64,000 nucleotides of DNA from contig NZ_JAUYHK010000019.1 of NCBI RefSeq assembly GCF_030690045.1, forward strand, positions 62,001 through 126,000, given 5' to 3'. A program made the position numbers and the translations under genes. Source of the stretch: Thalassospira sp. Lineage in GTDB: Bacteria; Pseudomonadota; Alphaproteobacteria; Rhodospirillales; Thalassospiraceae. This document shows, in pieces, positions 27,047 to 34,668 of the stretch; position 1 is the stretch's first letter, and each line of letters begins with the position of its first letter. The notes beneath the pieces were generated by a model. The model was not told the DNA's origin and ran no database searches. It saw only the letters and a program-made list of their open reading frames with translations.

Positions 27047-28315
27047 ATGTTTGTTGAACATCCGCAGCGCGTCGCCCTTCATAACGAAATCCATGCAAGG
27101 CCGTTTGGCGGCGTGGAATCGCCCGCAAGGTGCAGTTGCCTTGCCTTTCATGCAGGCGAAGACCTTGATTCTAGTGTCCGGCAGCATTTCCGGATTTTCT
27201 GCGAACGCTACAGCCTGACACCGCCCGCCGCCGAACAAAAATATTTCGAGGCGGCCTGCGACGGCTTTACCGTGATCTGGGAACGCCATGCCGAATTTAC
27301 GGTCTATGTGTTCAAGCGCCACGCCCCGTTCGATCAACCCTTTGACGACCCGGTGATCAATCTGATTCCGCAGGACTGGCTGGAAAGCACACCGGGGCAG
27401 TTGCTGGTTGGCTTGCACATCGCCATCGACCGCGATCAACGCAGCCCCGAAGAAATTTCGCGCCTGTTTGACCATAACGGCCTGACCGGAAGCCGCGTAA
27501 TGGGCGGCTCGGCCATGGTCTGGACCGATTTTCGCCTGCATGGCGATGGCTTTGGCCGCATTCTGGTGCGCGATAACGGGCTGGAACCCTTGCAGGCCGG
27601 GCGGCTGATTCAGCGGTTAAAGGAACTGGAAGTTTACCGGATGATGGCCTTGCTGGCCTTTCCTTACGCCCATTGCGCCACGCCCAAGGTGTCGGAAATT
27701 GATGCGCGGCTGTCCGATATTACCGCCGAAATGGCCAGCAAAGCCCACACCAATGACGAAGAAACCCTGCATAAACTGACCGATCTGGCCGCCCAGACCG
27801 AGGAAATGGCGGCATCGCTCAATTACCGGTTTGGCGCGGCGCGGGCCTATTACAAAATTGTGCAGGCCCGCCTTGCCGAATTGCGCGAGGAACGCATCGA
27901 AGGGCTGCAAACCGTGACCGAGTTTATGGAACGCCGTCTGGCCCCGGCCATGCGCACCTGCCAGAATATTGGCGACCGTCTGGAAGTCCTCTCGAAACGG
28001 GTGGCACGCGCCAACAATCTGCTGCGCACACGGGTCGATATTCTGCTCGAAGCCCAGAACCGCGATTTGCTCGCCAGCATGGACCGCCGCGTCAAACTGC
28101 AATTGCGTTTGCAACAAACCGTCGAAGGATTGTCGGTTGCCGCCATCACCTATTATGCCGTCGGCTTGCTCGGCTATCTGTTCAAGGCGATCCACGACGC
28201 CGGGGTGCCGCTCAATGACCGCATCGCCACCGGCCTGTCGGTGCCCGTCGTGCTGGCCGTGATCTGGTATGGCATGCGCCGCGTCAAAAAAGCCCTGCAC
28301 CGGGAGGAGGGGTGA
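27047..28315 (+). CDS. DUF3422 family membrane protein
   Basis: About 422 residues from the ATG at 27047 (a GTG at 27041 is also possible). The conserved N-terminus EHPQRVALHNEIHARPF is typical of DUF3422. The middle is soluble with a coiled-coil-rich region (about 190-350), and two hydrophobic segments near the C-terminus (ITYYAVGLLGYLFKAI and GLSVPVVLAVIWYGM) anchor it in the membrane. The family is common in alphaproteobacteria and its function is unknown. The AT-rich insertion starts directly after it. Confidence 0.9.
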   Translation: MFVEHPQRVALHNEIHARPFGGVESPARCSCLAFHAGEDLDSSVRQHFRIFCERYSLTPPAAEQKYFEAACDGFTVIWERHAEFTVYVFKRHAPFDQPFDDPVINLIPQDWLESTPGQLLVGLHIAIDRDQRSPEEISRLFDHNGLTGSRVMGGSAMVWTDFRLHGDGFGRILVRDNGLEPLQAGRLIQRLKELEVYRMMALLAFPYAHCATPKVSEIDARLSDITAEMASKAHTNDEETLHKLTDLAAQTEEMAASLNYRFGAARAYYKIVQARLAELREERIEGLQTVTEFMERRLAPAMRTCQNIGDRLEVLSKRVARANNLLRTRVDILLEAQNRDLLASMDRRVKLQLRLQQTVEGLSVAAITYYAVGLLGYLFKAIHDAGVPLNDRIATGLSVPVVLAVIWYGMRRVKKALHREEG

Positions 28316-28327
28316 GGTCGCTTGGAA

Positions 28328-28337
28328 GTCCCTTTTT
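28328..28337. repeat. Inverted repeat flanking the island, left arm
   Basis: GTCCCTTTTT here is the exact reverse complement of AAAAAGGGAC at 31958-31967. The two arms enclose the island genes and the tRNA-like fragment. Ten bases with a T-run could match by chance, but both fall at the points where composition changes. Confidence 0.45.
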
Positions 28338-28343
28338 ATTGAT

Positions 28344-28369
28344 GCTCGTCAGGCTCATAACCTGAAGGT
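28344..28369 (+). repeat. 26-bp fragment matching the anticodon arm of initiator tRNA-Met
   Basis: The stretch from GCTCGTCAGGCTCATAACCT to GAAGGT equals, as I recall it, the part of bacterial initiator tRNA-Met from the end of the D-arm through the CAT anticodon to the variable loop. No acceptor stem or T-arm is present, so it is not a tRNA gene. Such pieces mark old integration (att) sites of elements that target tRNA genes. Confidence 0.65.
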
Positions 28370-28685
28370 GTCAGGCCAAAATTGTGCCAAATAAACAAAT
28401 AATATCAATAATTTATTTGATAAGTAGGATAAATCGTTTTTGCATTTGGAAGCATTTTGTAAGCTCCAGAGGCTCAGGTCACAGAGCATCTATAATAGAA
28501 TATGTGAATTAGTATATACTGTTAATGGGAATGTATGCTCCAAATGTTCGACTAAGTATCAAGCGTTATGACACTGCACGCCTCAAGCCCATTTTTTGCT
28601 GACCTGTGTCTTATGATAGGCGCAACTGAAAAGCTTGCGATGGGTACAAGTGGTCTTTGGCAATCAATGCGGAAAGGGTGAGAAG

Positions 28686-28946
28686 ATGGATGTAAGAGAA
28701 ATAGTAAAGAGCTTAGATTCTGAGATTGCAGCCCGCACTTCCGACAGATTCGGCATCAAAATGGGATACGCCCTTATGAAAGCGCTTGCCGAAGATGGGC
28801 TGGTTACTCTTGAGAAATTCAGCATCATGGGCAGCGGTGTCTTTGAGCATGAGCTTCTTACTTACAAAAGGAAATATGCCGTTACGATTGACTATGACAT
28901 GGCCGATTACGATTTTGCCCTAGGGGTGGCTAGGCCACAGATGTAA
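28686..28946 (+). CDS. Small hypothetical protein preceding the PHP-ATPase gene
   Basis: An 86-residue protein starting MDVREIVKSLDSEIAAR after a G-rich Shine-Dalgarno (GGAAAGGG); the longer frame from 28635 is less likely. I do not recognise a family. It looks like a compact alpha/beta protein with acidic pI and a YKRKYAVTIDYDMADYDF segment near the end, no signal peptide and no membrane span. It ends 16 bp before the large ATPase gene, so the two are probably one operon. It could be a regulator, inhibitor or cofactor of the ATPase. Confidence 0.6.
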   Translation: MDVREIVKSLDSEIAARTSDRFGIKMGYALMKALAEDGLVTLEKFSIMGSGVFEHELLTYKRKYAVTIDYDMADYDFALGVARPQM

Positions 28947-28962
28947 TTGAAGGAATTTATCT

Positions 28963-31944
28963 ATGTCAGACGCATGCCGCAGCGTTGGATCGGTCTGGAA
29001 GAGATGGGATCTTCATCTTCATGCGCCTGGCACAAAACTTTCCAATGGTTTTGGTGAGGCTTCCGAAGAGAACTTGCTGCGATATGTTGAAGCGCTGGAG
29101 GCTTCGGAAGTTCAGGTGTTTGGGATCACTGACTACTTCTCGTTTGATAGTTATCTCGTTGTGAGTGAGGCGTATCAGGCGGCGTATCCCGATGGGAAAA
29201 AACTCTTCATCCCGAATATCGAGTTCCGTTTGACGGAAACGATCAGCAAAGATGCAAGGCATGTTCACACCCATGTTCTTATTGATCCTAAAGCAGGCAC
29301 GAAAGCTAAGCTTACAACTCTGCTGAGTGATTTGCTGACGCACATTACGCGAGATGGGGGGCGGCGTGTGAGATGTGGCGAACTGTCATCAACGAGTGAC
29401 TACGAACAAGCTACTGTCAGTATTACCGAGCTGGGCAAGGCGCTTGATGCGGTTTTTTCCGACCGCACCGCTTACATAATCGTGACCGCAGCGAATAATG
29501 ACGGGCTCAAGGGGGTGGATACGAAATCACCGAGAAGCATGTCGATTTCGGACGAACTTGACAAAGCCAGCGATGCTTTCTTCGGATCTTCAAAGAATTC
29601 CGACTATTTCTTGGGAATAGAGCGTTACGAAGACAAAACACCGTCTGAACCGAAACCTGTGTTTTCAGGGTCAGACGCTCACTCGTTTGACGATCTTGCG
29701 AGGTTATCGGGAGACGAGGCGGGCTACGAGGGAACCTGGATTAAGGCCGACTTAACATTTCGTGGACTTAGGCAGACGCTCTTCGAACCTAAGGGGCGTG
29801 TCCATCTTGGAGAGCGACCGCCAGTGTTGAAACGGCAGGATCAAGACGCTACCCGGTTCATCACCGCACTTGAGATTGATCATGTAGCTGGATACTCAGG
29901 CGCAAACGGATCTTGGTTCAAGGATATTATTATACCCTTTAATCCCGAACTAACGGCAATCATCGGCAACAAGGGTAGCGGCAAGAGTGCTGTGGCAGAT
30001 ATTATCGGCTTGCTTGGAGAGTCACGACAGTTCGAGCATTTTTCTTTTCTCACCGATAAGATGCAAAATCGCAAATTTCGCCAGAAGGGTTTCGCCGAGA
30101 GTTTCGTTGGAACGCTGTCATGGGCAAGCGGCGCGAAACCCCAGAAACGGCTCGACCAAGATGTTGATCTGAGTAAACCCGAGGTAGTGAAGTATCTTCC
30201 CCAGAACTATTTCGAGAGCCTGACGAACGAGATCGAGGTCAAAGCGTTCAGGGGGGAAGTCGAAAAGGTCGTGTTCTCGCACGTGGAAGAGTCTGACCGC
30301 ATGGGCAAATCGACCTTCTTGGAGCTGGAGGAACTAAAAACTGCACAGAGCAAGAGCGATATCAGTACGCTGAAAGTGCGTCTGCAGGAACTGAACATAG
30401 AAATTGTCGAGTTGGAGGGGCAGGCAACCCCCGCGACCAAGGCCGCACTTTCCGAACAGCTCAAGCAAAAGCAGGAAGAATATCGCGTTCTGGAGGCTTC
30501 AATACCGACCGAAGTCCCTAAGCCCGAGAGTGAAACCAGTGAGCAGATAGCGATTGGCGATCAGATCGAAAAAGTTAGGCGGAATCAGTCCGACCTTGAG
30601 AGCCGTGGAAAGGAAACCGTCGAAAGGCTGTCCTCACTCAAGAGCGATCTTGTGGGCTTGGGTGACATCAAGGAAGCGGTCATAGGGCTTGATTCACAGA
30701 TCAAGGATGCCAAGGAAGAGCTGCGGGCAGCTTGTACAAGGTTAGATATGGATGTCGATGCGATCATCAAGCATGGGATCGATACATCAACTGTTGACGC
30801 AAAGATCGCTGATATTTCGGCGAGGATCAAGGTGCTCGAAGCAGATAGCGAAGTTGCTGTCACAGATGCGACAGAGTTTTCATCGCTTGTCAGCGTTCCC
30901 GATCTACGCCGCGCGCACCAGTTTTTGTCCGAAAAGTTGAAGGGGTTGCAGGAAACGCTGTCAGCTCCGCAACGCCGCTATCAGCGCTACGTTCAGGCGG
31001 TTTCGGATTTGGCGACTAAGATGACAGACGTCATGGGCAATGAGGAGAACCCAAAGCCCGGAACGATCAAGTATATCGAGCATCGCATTCGCTACATTGA
31101 GAATGAGCTGACAGCAAAGCTTGAGGCCAAATATACCGACCGAGATCAGATCGCCCGTTCTATATTCGAAGCGAAGAAGAAGGTTCGTGTGTTCTACGAG
31201 GCGTTGAAGTCGAGTGTTGAAGAGCGATTGGCAAGTGTGCGATCAGAAGAGTTTGAAGTTACAATTGATGCCTCGTTTGTTCCATCATACGAGTTTCCTG
31301 AGCTGTTCTTTGATCTCGTGAATCAAGCTTCGAGCGGTCCGTTTCGGGGAACGGCTCAAGGTGGAGCGGAGTTGGAGGCGCGTCTGGCCGAAACTGATTG
31401 GAACAATGTGGACCGCGTTCTTGGGTTTGCCAACGGCATTATCGACGCTATTCGCACCGAAGACGTGAGCAAGCAGGTTAAGGACGTCAAACGCTTATAT
31501 GATCTGTTATTCTCGTTTGAATATTTTGATGCACGGTATGAACTGCGATTGGGCGGCAAGAACCTGAACCAACTTTCTCCAGGTGAGAAAGGTCTGTTGC
31601 TCCTCGTTTTTTATCTCCACCTGGACAAGGAGAAGACGCCGCTCATTATCGACCAACCCGAAGATAACCTAGATAATGACAGCATTTTCAGCGTTCTGGC
31701 TAACTGCATCAGGCAGGCAAAGAAAACCCGACAGGTTATTCTAGTAACCCATAACCCGAACCTCGCCGTTGGCGCTGATGCGGAGCAAGTCCTCTATGTG
31801 TCGCTGGATAAGGCTGCGGGCTACAAGTTCTCTTATGAGTCCGGTGCAATAGAAAACCCAAGGATCAATGACATAATAGTTAAGATTCTCGAAGGTTCGA
31901 AACCGGCATTTGTTCAGCGACGGCTGAAATACCAGATAAAGTAG
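28963..31944 (+). CDS. PHP-domain SMC-like ATPase, Ppl/TrlF-type putative defence protein
   Basis: A 993-residue protein. An N-terminal PHP phosphoesterase-like domain has H18xH20 (WDLHLH), D57, E87, H102/H104 and SDAH (237-240). An SMC/RecN-like ATPase follows with Walker A GNKGSGKS (335-342), long coiled coils (about 450-760), signature LSPGEKG (871-877), Walker B LIIDQPEDNLD (894-904) and the H-loop VTH (918-920). This architecture matches the Ppl anti-phage proteins and TrlF-family ATPases. The likely role is nuclease or phosphatase activity triggered on infection. It lies in AT-rich DNA between housekeeping genes. Confidence 0.8.
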   Translation: MSDACRSVGSVWKRWDLHLHAPGTKLSNGFGEASEENLLRYVEALEASEVQVFGITDYFSFDSYLVVSEAYQAAYPDGKKLFIPNIEFRLTETISKDARHVHTHVLIDPKAGTKAKLTTLLSDLLTHITRDGGRRVRCGELSSTSDYEQATVSITELGKALDAVFSDRTAYIIVTAANNDGLKGVDTKSPRSMSISDELDKASDAFFGSSKNSDYFLGIERYEDKTPSEPKPVFSGSDAHSFDDLARLSGDEAGYEGTWIKADLTFRGLRQTLFEPKGRVHLGERPPVLKRQDQDATRFITALEIDHVAGYSGANGSWFKDIIIPFNPELTAIIGNKGSGKSAVADIIGLLGESRQFEHFSFLTDKMQNRKFRQKGFAESFVGTLSWASGAKPQKRLDQDVDLSKPEVVKYLPQNYFESLTNEIEVKAFRGEVEKVVFSHVEESDRMGKSTFLELEELKTAQSKSDISTLKVRLQELNIEIVELEGQATPATKAALSEQLKQKQEEYRVLEASIPTEVPKPESETSEQIAIGDQIEKVRRNQSDLESRGKETVERLSSLKSDLVGLGDIKEAVIGLDSQIKDAKEELRAACTRLDMDVDAIIKHGIDTSTVDAKIADISARIKVLEADSEVAVTDATEFSSLVSVPDLRRAHQFLSEKLKGLQETLSAPQRRYQRYVQAVSDLATKMTDVMGNEENPKPGTIKYIEHRIRYIENELTAKLEAKYTDRDQIARSIFEAKKKVRVFYEALKSSVEERLASVRSEEFEVTIDASFVPSYEFPELFFDLVNQASSGPFRGTAQGGAELEARLAETDWNNVDRVLGFANGIIDAIRTEDVSKQVKDVKRLYDLLFSFEYFDARYELRLGGKNLNQLSPGEKGLLLLVFYLHLDKEKTPLIIDQPEDNLDNDSIFSVLANCIRQAKKTRQVILVTHNPNLAVGADAEQVLYVSLDKAAGYKFSYESGAIENPRINDIIVKILEGSKPAFVQRRLKYQIK

Positions 31945-31957
31945 GATATGGGACAAC

Positions 31958-31967
31958 AAAAAGGGAC
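31958..31967. repeat. Inverted repeat flanking the island, right arm
   Basis: AAAAAGGGAC, reverse complement of 28328-28337, lies 13 bp after the ATPase stop and is followed by AGATTTATTTTT. GC content rises again immediately beyond, at the ctaA end. Confidence 0.45.
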
Positions 31968-32012
31968 AGATTTATTTTTAGCAGCGACTTTTGGGGCGCA
32001 CGTGTTTTGCCA

Positions 32013-33101
32013 TCAAACCCCGCCAACACCCCGATCTTCCGACAGCTTGTAAGCCGCATAAGTCATGGCCCCGACAAGCACCACCGCCCCGGCCTGATGC
32101 GCCACACCCAGCGGCAACCAGACGACGGACAGCAATGTTGAAATCCCCAGCGTGACTTGCAGGCAAACGGCGGCCAGCACCAGATGGGTGGCGATGCGCT
32201 GATCGCGCGCAAGGTTCCATGTCCCGGCCCGCCACCAGAACAGCAGCACGGCGGCAAAGGTGATTTTCGCCAGCCAGCGATGATCCCACTGCACCGTCAT
32301 ATGGTCCTCAAACGGGGCCAGCCATGCCGGGCTGTAGTCAAACAGGCCATCGGGGATGATCTGCCCGTCCATCAACGGGAAGGTGTTATAGATATGCCCG
32401 GCATTGATCCCGGCAACAAATCCGCCGGAAAGGGTCGTGATGAAAATCAGGCCCAGTACCATCCAGCCGCGTTTCGAGGCAATGGTCGCTATCGGGCGCG
32501 GCGCATATTGTTGCAGCCCCACCCACAACAGCGCGATGAAAATGATCAGCGCCAGACCGAAATGCGCAGTCAGGCGATACTGGCTGACATCGGGGTTATC
32601 GACCAGGCCGCTCATCACCATGTACCAGCCCATCACCCCCTGCAAACCGCCCAGAATGAACAGGCCCCACAATTTCCATTTGGTCGTGCGGTCAAGATGG
32701 CCTTTGACCAGAAACCAGACGAACGGCACGAAAAACACCACGCCAATCAACCGCCCCCACAGGCGATGGATATATTCCAGCCAGAAGATGTTTTTGAAAT
32801 CCTCAACCGACATCCAGGCATTGATTTTCTGAAATTCCGGATACTGGCTATATTGCAGATACAGATTGTGCCAGTCGGCCTCGCTCAGGGGCGGCAGAAT
32901 GCCGGTAAAAGGCCGCCATTCGACAATCGACAGGCCCGATTCCGTCAGGCGGGTCAAGCCGCCAATCACCACCATGATGAAAACCATCGCACTGCACACA
33001 AACAGCCAAACCGCGACAGAACGATGCGGCGTGGGTGCCGCAAGAAGGGCGGCAGCAGGAGCGGACGGCGTTGGGGCGGCGGACGAAGCGGAATGCGACA
33101 T
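32013..33101 (-). CDS. ctaA: Haem A synthase CtaA (COX15 type)
   Basis: A 362-residue inner-membrane enzyme that oxidises the haem O methyl group to make haem A for cytochrome c oxidase. About eight membrane spans are visible. Conserved blocks include GGLTRLTESGLSIVEWRPFT, WLEYIHRLWGRLIG with its haem-ligand His, GWYMVMSGL and VQWDHRWLAK. A Pro/Ala-rich N-terminus precedes the first span. It is oriented toward the island on its 3' side. Confidence 0.95.
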   Translation of the reverse strand: MSHSASSAAPTPSAPAAALLAAPTPHRSVAVWLFVCSAMVFIMVVIGGLTRLTESGLSIVEWRPFTGILPPLSEADWHNLYLQYSQYPEFQKINAWMSVEDFKNIFWLEYIHRLWGRLIGVVFFVPFVWFLVKGHLDRTTKWKLWGLFILGGLQGVMGWYMVMSGLVDNPDVSQYRLTAHFGLALIIFIALLWVGLQQYAPRPIATIASKRGWMVLGLIFITTLSGGFVAGINAGHIYNTFPLMDGQIIPDGLFDYSPAWLAPFEDHMTVQWDHRWLAKITFAAVLLFWWRAGTWNLARDQRIATHLVLAAVCLQVTLGISTLLSVVWLPLGVAHQAGAVVLVGAMTYAAYKLSEDRGVGGV

Positions 33102-33252
33102 GGCGGTTATTCTCTTGGCTTGCGGAATCGGGCGACACTATAGGCAAAAATTCGCAAAAGTGCAGGAAAAGCTGCAAGCCGTTGATACGAAGCACTTTAC
33201 CGAATGGTTCGCAGCCCATGGGTGCAATTTAATAAACATTAATTTTATGTAT

Positions 33253-33258
33253 TATAAT
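33253..33258 (+). promoter_or_regulatory. Candidate -10 of the cysG-cysH promoter in an AT-rich inverted repeat
   Basis: TATAAT (33253-33258) lies between TTTTATGT (33243-33250) and ACATAAAA (33267-33274), an 8-bp inverted repeat. A factor bound to it would cover the promoter. No good -35 is present, so activation is likely; sulfur control would be logical for the genes downstream. Confidence 0.45.
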
Positions 33259-33348
33259 ATATAAACACATAAAAAATGTATTGAATTAAATAAAGCACAT
33301 CGGCATAGTAAATTCCAAAGAGAGAGAACCCAGAATTAAGGATCGCCG

Positions 33349-33906
33349 ATGTTTCCCATCAATCTTGATCTGGCGCGGCTTGCCGTCGTGTTGGTCGGCG
33401 ACGGTCGGGCCACGCTCAACCGCCTCAAACAGCTTGACGATGACGGTGCCACCCATGTCACCGTCTATAGCGAAAATCCCGAATCCGCGCTGGTTGATCA
33501 GGCCGGGGACCGGCTGCATCGGTATTTGCCCAATTCCGCCGATATCAACGCAGCCGCGGTGATGTTTGTTGCCGACCTTGCCGCAGAAAAATCGGCCGAA
33601 CTGGCGACGATGGCGCGCGCCGTTGGCACGATTGTCAATGTCGAGGATGTAAAGGATTATTGCGATTTTCATTCGCCCGCGCGCATGGTGCGCGGCGATC
33701 TGATGGTCACGGTATCCACCAATGGTGCCAGCCCCCGTCTCGCCGGGCGCATTCGCCGGGCGATTGAAAACTGGCTGTTGCCCAACTGGGCCGAACGGCT
33801 TGATGAACTTGCCGCCCAGCGTGCCCGCTGGCAGGCATCGGGGGCAGATATGCAAAAACTGATCCGCCTGACCGATGATTATATCGACCGGCGCGGGTGG
33901 CTGTGA
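33349..33906 (+). CDS. Siroheme-synthase N-domain protein (precorrin-2 dehydrogenase type)
   Basis: A 185-residue protein matching only the N-terminal dehydrogenase/ferrochelatase part of CysG: INLDLARLAVVLVGDGRATL, then a Rossmann core, VNVEDVKDYCDFHSPARM, and VSTNGASPRLAGRIRRAIE. It should turn precorrin-2 into sirohydrochlorin and possibly insert iron, giving sirohaem for sulfite reductase. The usual GGGxVAxRK reads GDGRATLNRLK here, a notable change. Its stop overlaps the cysH start (TGATG at 33904-33908). Confidence 0.85.
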   Translation: MFPINLDLARLAVVLVGDGRATLNRLKQLDDDGATHVTVYSENPESALVDQAGDRLHRYLPNSADINAAAVMFVADLAAEKSAELATMARAVGTIVNVEDVKDYCDFHSPARMVRGDLMVTVSTNGASPRLAGRIRRAIENWLLPNWAERLDELAAQRARWQASGADMQKLIRLTDDYIDRRGWL

Positions 33907-34649
33907 TGACGGTGATGCGCGAAGACGATATTGTGACGGGCGGCAGCATGTCGGTCGAAGAATCCGCTGATCGGGCGCGCGATCTTTTGGCGCGTTATGG
34001 CCATTTGCAGGGCATTTCCCTGATCGAACCGATGGTGCATGAAGAATTCAATGGCCGCATCACCATGACCTCGTCCTTCGGGACCGAGGCGGCGGCATTG
34101 CTGGCATTGGTGGCCGAAGTGGACCCGAACTTGCCGGTGATTTTCCTCGATACCCGCAAGCTGTTTGGTGAAACCCACCGCTATCGCGAACAATTGGTCG
34201 ATCAACTGGGCCTGACCAATATCCGCATCATGCGCCCCGATGAAACCCTGCTGGCGGCCGAAGACCCCAAAGGCATGCTGTTTGCCTCGGACACCAACCG
34301 CTGCTGTTTCTTGCGCAAGGTCGAACCGTTGCAACGTGCCCTGACGGGCTATGATGCGTGGCTGACCGGGCGCAAGCGCTTTCACGGGGGCGAACGCGGG
34401 GCCTTGCCCGCGATCGAGGCGGCGGGAACCCGGATCAAGATCAATCCGCTGGCCGGGTATCAGCGCCAGGATATCGAGGATATCTTTGAAAACCGCGCCC
34501 TGCCGCGCCATCCGCTGGAGGCGGAGGGATATTTGTCGATCGGCTGCATGCCCTGCACCGACCGCGCCGCCCCCGACAGCAACGACGTCCGCGCCGGGCG
34601 CTGGGCCGGGCAGGATAAAACCGAATGCGGGATTCACTATATTATCTGA
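33906..34649 (+). CDS. cysH: Adenylyl-sulfate reductase CysH, 4Fe-4S type
   Basis: A 247-residue reductase starting MTVMREDDIVTGG at the overlap with the previous stop. The nucleotide-binding SSFGTEAAALL is present. The two Cys pairs, CCFLRK and GCMPC, that hold the 4Fe-4S cluster of APS-type reductases are seen, as is the C-terminal ECGIH that carries the catalytic Cys. It reduces APS to sulfite for cysteine synthesis. The gene pairs naturally with sirohaem synthesis upstream; sulfite reductase is not in the window. Confidence 0.92.
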   Translation: MTVMREDDIVTGGSMSVEESADRARDLLARYGHLQGISLIEPMVHEEFNGRITMTSSFGTEAAALLALVAEVDPNLPVIFLDTRKLFGETHRYREQLVDQLGLTNIRIMRPDETLLAAEDPKGMLFASDTNRCCFLRKVEPLQRALTGYDAWLTGRKRFHGGERGALPAIEAAGTRIKINPLAGYQRQDIEDIFENRALPRHPLEAEGYLSIGCMPCTDRAAPDSNDVRAGRWAGQDKTECGIHYII

Positions 34650-34668
34650 TCCCGGATTGGGCCGGTGG

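Larger units (their letters stand above)
28316..28685. other. AT-rich left boundary of the Ppl-like island
   Basis: This 370-bp gap drops sharply in GC compared with the DUF3422 gene before it. It begins with GTCCCTTTTT (28328-28337), contains the tRNA-like fragment 28344-28369, then AT-rich sequence with a TATAAT at 28491-28496 that could drive the island genes. I see no coding frame in it. Confidence 0.6.

Noticed and set aside
28341-28378. A complete tRNA gene at the tRNA-like fragment
   Set aside because: There is no acceptor stem, D-arm 5' half or T-arm around the match, so only a fragment is supported.
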